Positions 56,301 to 58,700 of a stretch of DNA of 58,700 nt are shown one piece after another. Numbering within the stretch: position 1 is the first letter of the stretch; every line of letters begins with the position of its first letter. Under the pieces are notes generated by a model. The model was not told where the DNA came from. It did not search any database and worked only from the letters and a program-made list of their open reading frames with translations. The stretch comes from Bacteroidales bacterium (GTDB taxonomy: Bacteria; Bacteroidota; Bacteroidia; Bacteroidales; UBA7960), in assembly GCA_019429055.1 (NCBI GenBank), contig JAHYJP010000002.1:1-58700 (forward strand). Direction: 5' to 3'. Both the position numbers and the translations under genes were made by a program.

Positions 56301-56812
56301 TTGTAACAGTGCTGGAATTCATCGCCGACACCTATATTCTTACACTCATTGCCGAACCTGTGGAAGGGGGCACTGTTGATGGTGGCGGACAATATGAAGC
56401 AGAAGAAGAGATAACTCTTTCTGCGGTGGCCTCTGAAGGTTATGTTTTCCTGAGATGGGAAGATGAAGATGGCATCGAATTAAGCACTGAAGCCCAGTTT
56501 GTTTTTACTATGCCTGACAGCGATGTAACGCTCACTGCATTCTTTGATCTTGAAAACACAGTTGGTGATGTTTTTTCATCTCATCTGAAACTGTTCCCAA
56601 ATCCTGCAACTGAACAGGTGAATATACACGCAGGATTTGTGGTAAATGCCTTAAGAGTAACGGATATTACCGGAAAAGCTGTTTATTTCAGTAATTCTGT
56701 TCATTCTGATGAATATCAATTGAATGTTTCCGGGTTTGAACCGGGGATATATCTTGTGTCTCTGCAACACGATAAAGGCGTTGTAACGGTGAGATTAATG
56801 GTTACCAGATAA
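50315..56812 (+). CDS. giant T9SS-secreted repeat protein (ten FN3-like plus four HYR-like repeats)
   Basis: 2165-residue secreted protein with a signal peptide (to about residue 33). Ten ~100-residue units follow (about 36-1225). Each has GNRxxxxxTxGxGxRRIVxxR near its start, a G-rich LGNGNYVVYxGTG centre, and TYHxAIxEYNG near its end, resembling fibronectin-III folds. Then come Ig-like segments (about 1225-1700), four ~80-residue HYR-like units with DNLPPVV and DNGSTDNCGIES (about 1700-2015), an InlB B-repeat-like domain (EGGTVDGGGQYEAEEEITLSA), and a type A T9SS sorting domain (LFPNPATEQVNIH). No enzyme domain was seen; adhesive or filamentous surface function is inferred. A terminator follows. 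Confidence 0.85.
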   Translation: MKTDFYLSGNIIKIILMIIMFFPLAYLEKLQAQPSQGATNFSVSNVEGDRFRVNWVSGTGERRIVLASDVSDFYGSGIPVDGVDYNANNSFGQGDQIGTGNFVVYKGTGANVTVNNLDSSSTYYFRIYEYNGNDFQTLYNTDDVLEGNGTTLSAPLTGPDNLIVSDIFGNRASMSWDRGDGNRNLVILRQGAIPGEPVLYQSYNGSSIFGNGSAVGGGRAIIAGTQNSVNITSLQPNTWYYTRILEYNGVNYPVYSYGTALVDSFMTATKPTIGSTNASISNVQGNRFTLGFTSGDGTRRLIVVRQDEPVDWIPADGLDYNDNANFGQGDDLGNNTFVVGRITGSSRGITNLTPSTVYHYAVFEFNGTDNNTWYLTEPDHVLTGQVETLSAPTVQGGNFEFSDITGNSMSVSFSPGNGSGRILLVRAGSPVEDIPLNLVSYSSNSNFNNAPSIGSSKIVYRGSGTGVNLTALQPDTEYHFALFEYNGSTGPVYNQNNPGVDSVSTLGAPTVPPSNLTYSNIQGNRMTLGYNEGNGIGRIVIARQGAPVNAFPQNNVSYNASTNFGIGHDLGNGNYVIQNSTSGSTSVTGLVQETTYHFAIIEYNGSGENRLYMIPDSALTGSRATLFPPEVQASELSFTDITPNSVRINWTNGNGNGRIVLIRPGQPVTDLPNDLTSYSSNSNYSNSPSIGSSRIVYRGSGNTVNVTNIPPGEYHVAILEYNGSTGPVYRRVDPLTGQVLVGGPPEIPASNISFSNIQGNRFTTSFTTGDGISRMIIARQGSPVNAWPVDGNSYTANSTFGNGAHLGNGNYVVYSGTGLSASILGLQPQTTYHIAIVEFNGSGATSFYQNPDIVATASRSTLFPPIVPTSSIFANNVTGNRMQLTWTRGDGTGRIVIGRMGQEVNQYPEDLFSPSTHSNFGNGYHFGNGNYALYAGTGDNFNLTGLEPDTTYHFAFMEYNGTSGRVYLRDTIARAAFKTAERPFVPASNLAVSNRNGDRLTVNFTTGNGARRLIVFKKDDFVDALPEDFTTYATGFFGEGAEIGNGNYVVGIATGTSSLIRGLEPDTRYGVAVFEYDGSNGNERYMVNEYLTGFVRTSSPPDIPPTGLIISSVGNSGANLSWTNGSGERRMVIMRPFQPVTFQPETLNSHGSSSTNFNSTFNHLGEGHRHVYRGANDNITLSNMEPGVTYHIAIYEYNGPNQPVYGQVPLTGFFTTLPEQGIVIGGFDAITFCPGQTFAVPYFYAGNLNSGNVISVELSDQNGDFTNPTLLGAQNTTNSQGFVSASLPLSLPQGSGYRLRALASDPEEISPDNGADLTVSDPPIPEIVVEGESTESCGEPVLLSVSQPGYLIQWYRNGAALPFGTGSTWLAQVSGSYQVGIYGASEGCETLSEAVLINISEAPEFVLPLDDVYCMDQGAVSLENTEPQGGIFTGPGISGNFFDPSLAGVGQHLINYTYVDPETQCEFSTTQIVLVAALPVVNLVLPFETISQLDNPIPLDMGEPAGGVYFLGNSQEIITAINPSQLEPGEYWLFYEFTNDNGCLGIDSAQFFITEPAQMVFAPELDAVCQNFGLLDLPDGEPEGGTWSGEFVIDNTFDTEAAGSGDFWLSYTVELQDGFFQSDSALLTVLPLTFTELSVILCEGSVYEIGDETFTESGLYTIILGEAANGCDSVLYLDLNIGHPDLTITQDIVVYLDENGEVSISPDDVYNGSLSGWDIESMTLNIQDFSCEDIGENAVYLTITDENGNQACGSALVTIEDNLPPVVLTQNITVELDENGEAFINATDIDNGSTDNCGIESLELNITGFTCANVGENTVILTVTDVNGNSAEATATVTVQDNLPPVVIVMDITVELDGNGEALITAEDVDNGSTDNCGIESMELDITGFNCENVGINEVTLTVTDVNGNSGFATAQVTVVDNLPPVVITQNIVIQLDETGEAAISPADIDNGSFDNCGIESMELDVYLFTSEDAGENTVTLNVFDVNGNSASETAVVTVLEFIADTYILTLIAEPVEGGTVDGGGQYEAEEEITLSAVASEGYVFLRWEDEDGIELSTEAQFVFTMPDSDVTLTAFFDLENTVGDVFSSHLKLFPNPATEQVNIHAGFVVNALRVTDITGKAVYFSNSVHSDEYQLNVSGFEPGIYLVSLQHDKGVVTVRLMVTR

Positions 56813-56863
56813 TTTTGAATGCTTCTTTATAATTCTGGTTTTATAAAAATCAGTAATTTCAAG

Positions 56864-56899
56864 CAAAGGCCGGCTCCGAAATCATATAGCCGGCCTTTG
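56864..56899 (+). terminator. terminator of the giant repeat protein gene
   Basis: Perfect 12-bp inverted repeat CAAAGGCCGGCT / AGCCGGCCTTTG with a 12-nt loop, then TTTTACTTTTT, about 50 bp after the stop. Confidence 0.85.
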
Positions 56900-56965
56900 T
56901 TTTACTTTTTGAGTGGCTTTAAAAATAATCTGATCTGAACCTTCCCGATTTTTTCATGTTATGAT

Positions 56966-56973
56966 TACTTTTG
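56966..56973 (+). promoter_or_regulatory. -7 element of the amidohydrolase gene
   Basis: TACTTTTG fits TAnnTTTG, 32 bp upstream of ATG 57006. No well-placed TTG -33 was seen. Confidence 0.4.
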
Positions 56974-57005
56974 TGTAATTACAAATTGATAAAATTCAAA
57001 TAATT

Positions 57006-58661
57006 ATGAGCTCAATCAAACCTTCATCCATAAAAATATTTCACCTTCTTATTCCGGTATTGCTTTTTGCAACGCTTATTTCCTGCACTACCCGCCAGCA
57101 AGCCGATCTGATCCTAACCCACGGAAACATTTATGCCGTGGATGATGATTTCGGAGTTTTTGAAGCCATGGCAGTCAAAGACGGGAAAATACTTGAAACT
57201 GGAAGCAATGAAGCTATTCTTGGGGCTTACAGGGCGCCGCAGGTTGTTGAGCTTGACGGGAAGTTTGTGTATCCCGGGTTCATTGATCCGCACAGCCATT
57301 TCATAGGGTATTCACTTAACCTGTTGCGGGCCAGTTTGTGGATGTCGGAATCCATGGAAGAGATAGTTGACCGTTTGCAGGCCCACAGGGAGACCATGAT
57401 GGGTGAATGGCTGCAGGGCAGGGGCTGGGATCAGAATCTTTTTGAAGTAAAGGAAATGCCTGATAATCATCTGTTGAACGAAGCTTTTCCGGATATCCCG
57501 GTTTATATCGTGCGGGTTGACGGACATGCGGCTGTGGCAAACGACAAGGCCCTTGAAATGGCCGGTATTACTTCTGATACAAGAGTTGAAGGTGGAGAAG
57601 TGCGCATTCGAGATGGCAAACCCACCGGCTTACTGATTGACCGGGCCATGTACCTGGTTTCTTCACTGATACCACCACCCAACCTCGAAGAAAAGATAGC
57701 ATTGCTTCAAAGGGGACAACAGGATATGTTTGCCGTGGGCCTCACTTCTGTATGTGATGCAGGACTTCCAAAAGAAAATATTTTATTGCTGGATAGTCTT
57801 TACAAAGCCGGAGAATTGGATATCAGGGTCTACGCCATGTTGAGCCCCTCTGAAGAAAACTTTGAATATTTTTTACCCAATGGTCCTTACATGACCGACC
57901 ATCTTACCGTAAGATCAGTAAAACTTTTTGCTGATGGAGCGCTGGGCTCAAGAGGTGCTTTGATGAAAGAACCCTACAGTGATGATTCCGGTAATTTTGG
58001 AATCCTTGTGGATGATATGGAGCTCATGCGCAGAGCCTGTGAACTTGCCCTTCAGCATGGCTTCCAGGTAAATACCCATGCCATTGGTGATAAAGCCAAT
58101 CATATTATGCTCAAAATGTATGCTGATTTTCTTGAGCCCGGAAACGATCTTCGCTGGCGTATAGAGCATGCCCAGGTGGTTGACCCCGCTGATTTTGATC
58201 TTTTTGGCGAGTTTAAAATTATCCCCAGCATCCAGACCATCCATGCCGTATCCGACATGGGCTGGGCGGAAGAACGCGTGGGTCCCGACAGAATCAGAGG
58301 AGCTTACGCATACCGCGATCTGATGAACCAGTTTGGTTGGTTGCCCAATGGAAGCGACTTTCCGGTAGAGCATATCAATCCGCTTTACAGCTATCATGCA
58401 GCATTTACCCGCACCGATCAGCATGGCAATCCCCAGGGGGGTTGGTATCCTGAACAACTTCTTACACGGGAGGAAGCTCTAAAAGGCATGACCATCTGGG
58501 CTGCCAAAGCCAACTTTGAAGAAGAAACCCGCGGCAGTCTCGAACCCGGAAAATTTGCTGATTTTGTCATTCTGGATGCTGATTTGCTGACTGTAGATGA
58601 AAATCTCATTTACAATCTGCCCGTGCTGGAAACATGGATTGGGGGGGAAAGAGTGTATTAA
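57006..58661 (+). CDS. YtcJ-like metal-dependent amidohydrolase, lipoprotein
   Basis: Amidohydrolase of the Amidohydro_3/YtcJ type, 551 residues with a lipoprotein signal (ATLISC), so extracytoplasmic. Metal-site and fold motifs are YPGFIDPHSHF, a carboxylated-lysine-equivalent region KLFADGALGSRGALM, NTHAIGDKAN, WRIEHAQVVDPADF and NGSDFPVEHINP, with the C-terminal beta-sandwich ending VLETWIGGERVY. YtcJ-family substrates are mostly unknown (amides, N-formyl or imidazolone-type compounds have been reported). It is monocistronic with its own promoter-like sequence. Confidence 0.92.
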   Translation: MSSIKPSSIKIFHLLIPVLLFATLISCTTRQQADLILTHGNIYAVDDDFGVFEAMAVKDGKILETGSNEAILGAYRAPQVVELDGKFVYPGFIDPHSHFIGYSLNLLRASLWMSESMEEIVDRLQAHRETMMGEWLQGRGWDQNLFEVKEMPDNHLLNEAFPDIPVYIVRVDGHAAVANDKALEMAGITSDTRVEGGEVRIRDGKPTGLLIDRAMYLVSSLIPPPNLEEKIALLQRGQQDMFAVGLTSVCDAGLPKENILLLDSLYKAGELDIRVYAMLSPSEENFEYFLPNGPYMTDHLTVRSVKLFADGALGSRGALMKEPYSDDSGNFGILVDDMELMRRACELALQHGFQVNTHAIGDKANHIMLKMYADFLEPGNDLRWRIEHAQVVDPADFDLFGEFKIIPSIQTIHAVSDMGWAEERVGPDRIRGAYAYRDLMNQFGWLPNGSDFPVEHINPLYSYHAAFTRTDQHGNPQGGWYPEQLLTREEALKGMTIWAAKANFEEETRGSLEPGKFADFVILDADLLTVDENLIYNLPVLETWIGGERVY

Positions 58662-58671
58662 AGTCCATTGC

Positions 58672-58690
58672 CGTTGGCTTTAGCCAACGG
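58672..58690. repeat. short perfect palindrome after the amidohydrolase gene
   Basis: Arms CCGTTGGCT and AGCCAACGG around a single base, 10 bp after the stop. It may be a terminator stem or part of a dispersed palindromic repeat that continues past the window end. Confidence 0.5.
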
Positions 58691-58700
58691 GCAAGAGGCA

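Overview
The window is a 58.7 kb piece of a Bacteroidota chromosome, most likely from an anaerobic or facultatively anaerobic member of the class Bacteroidia. The supporting evidence is two giant secreted proteins ending in type IX secretion (T9SS) sorting domains, a SusC-style TonB-dependent receptor with a CarboxypepD_reg-like N-terminus, a LytS/LytTR two-component pair, a FISUMP lipoprotein, lycopene cyclase, many short lipoproteins, moderate GC content, and several promoters that fit the Bacteroidota -7 element TAnnTTTG. I saw no tRNA, rRNA, CRISPR array, phage or intact insertion sequence.

Layout. 1-2300: a branched palindromic repeat, a cysteine synthase family enzyme, and a FISUMP lipoprotein whose 3' part is replaced by a palindrome-rich repeat. 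2300-11500: lycopene cyclase (minus), then an RND efflux operon (adaptor, pump, outer-membrane channel) followed by a LytS-type sensor kinase and LytTR regulator. 11490-16760: TypA/BipA, a DksA-like zinc protein, a diheme ethylbenzene-dehydrogenase-like lipoprotein, and a broken lipoprotein gene. 17000-21400: a 1465-residue T9SS cargo protein. 21600-31500: housekeeping metabolism (ppdK, hisS, hutH, a zinc nuclease/phospholipase-like protein, comB, gcvT). 31600-37880: a minus-strand amino-acid block running argR, argG, argH, a degenerate glutamate-5-kinase paralogue, proB, proA. 38000-40010: sucC and two small genes. 40185-45713: a molybdenum/tungsten island. 45700-50010: an exported protein of unknown function, a type I pullulanase and an AbgT transporter. 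50300-56810: a 2165-residue repeat protein with a T9SS domain. 57000-58660: a YtcJ-like amidohydrolase lipoprotein.

The most interesting candidate system is the Mo/W island. It combines a 68-residue molbindin, a lipoprotein made of two sulfite-oxidase-fold-like repeats, a ModE-type DNA-binding domain without its own molybdate-sensing domain, a TonB-dependent receptor, and a WtpA/ModA-like binding lipoprotein. Three 23-bp palindrome-like sites sharing the half-site TTATGCA/TGCATAA lie upstream of the receptor (two sites) and of the sulfite-oxidase-like lipoprotein (one site). I read this as a ModE-controlled pathway in which oxyanion crosses the outer membrane through a TonB receptor. The inner-membrane permease and ATPase are not in the window.

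Other notable items are a double ARG box with the classical 21-bp spacing in front of argR, the ProB pseudokinase next to true ProB, a dispersed ~135-bp element placed in front of both crtY and typA, and the two lesions in the lipoprotein gene near 16 kb. All functional calls rest on motifs read by eye; no database search was possible.
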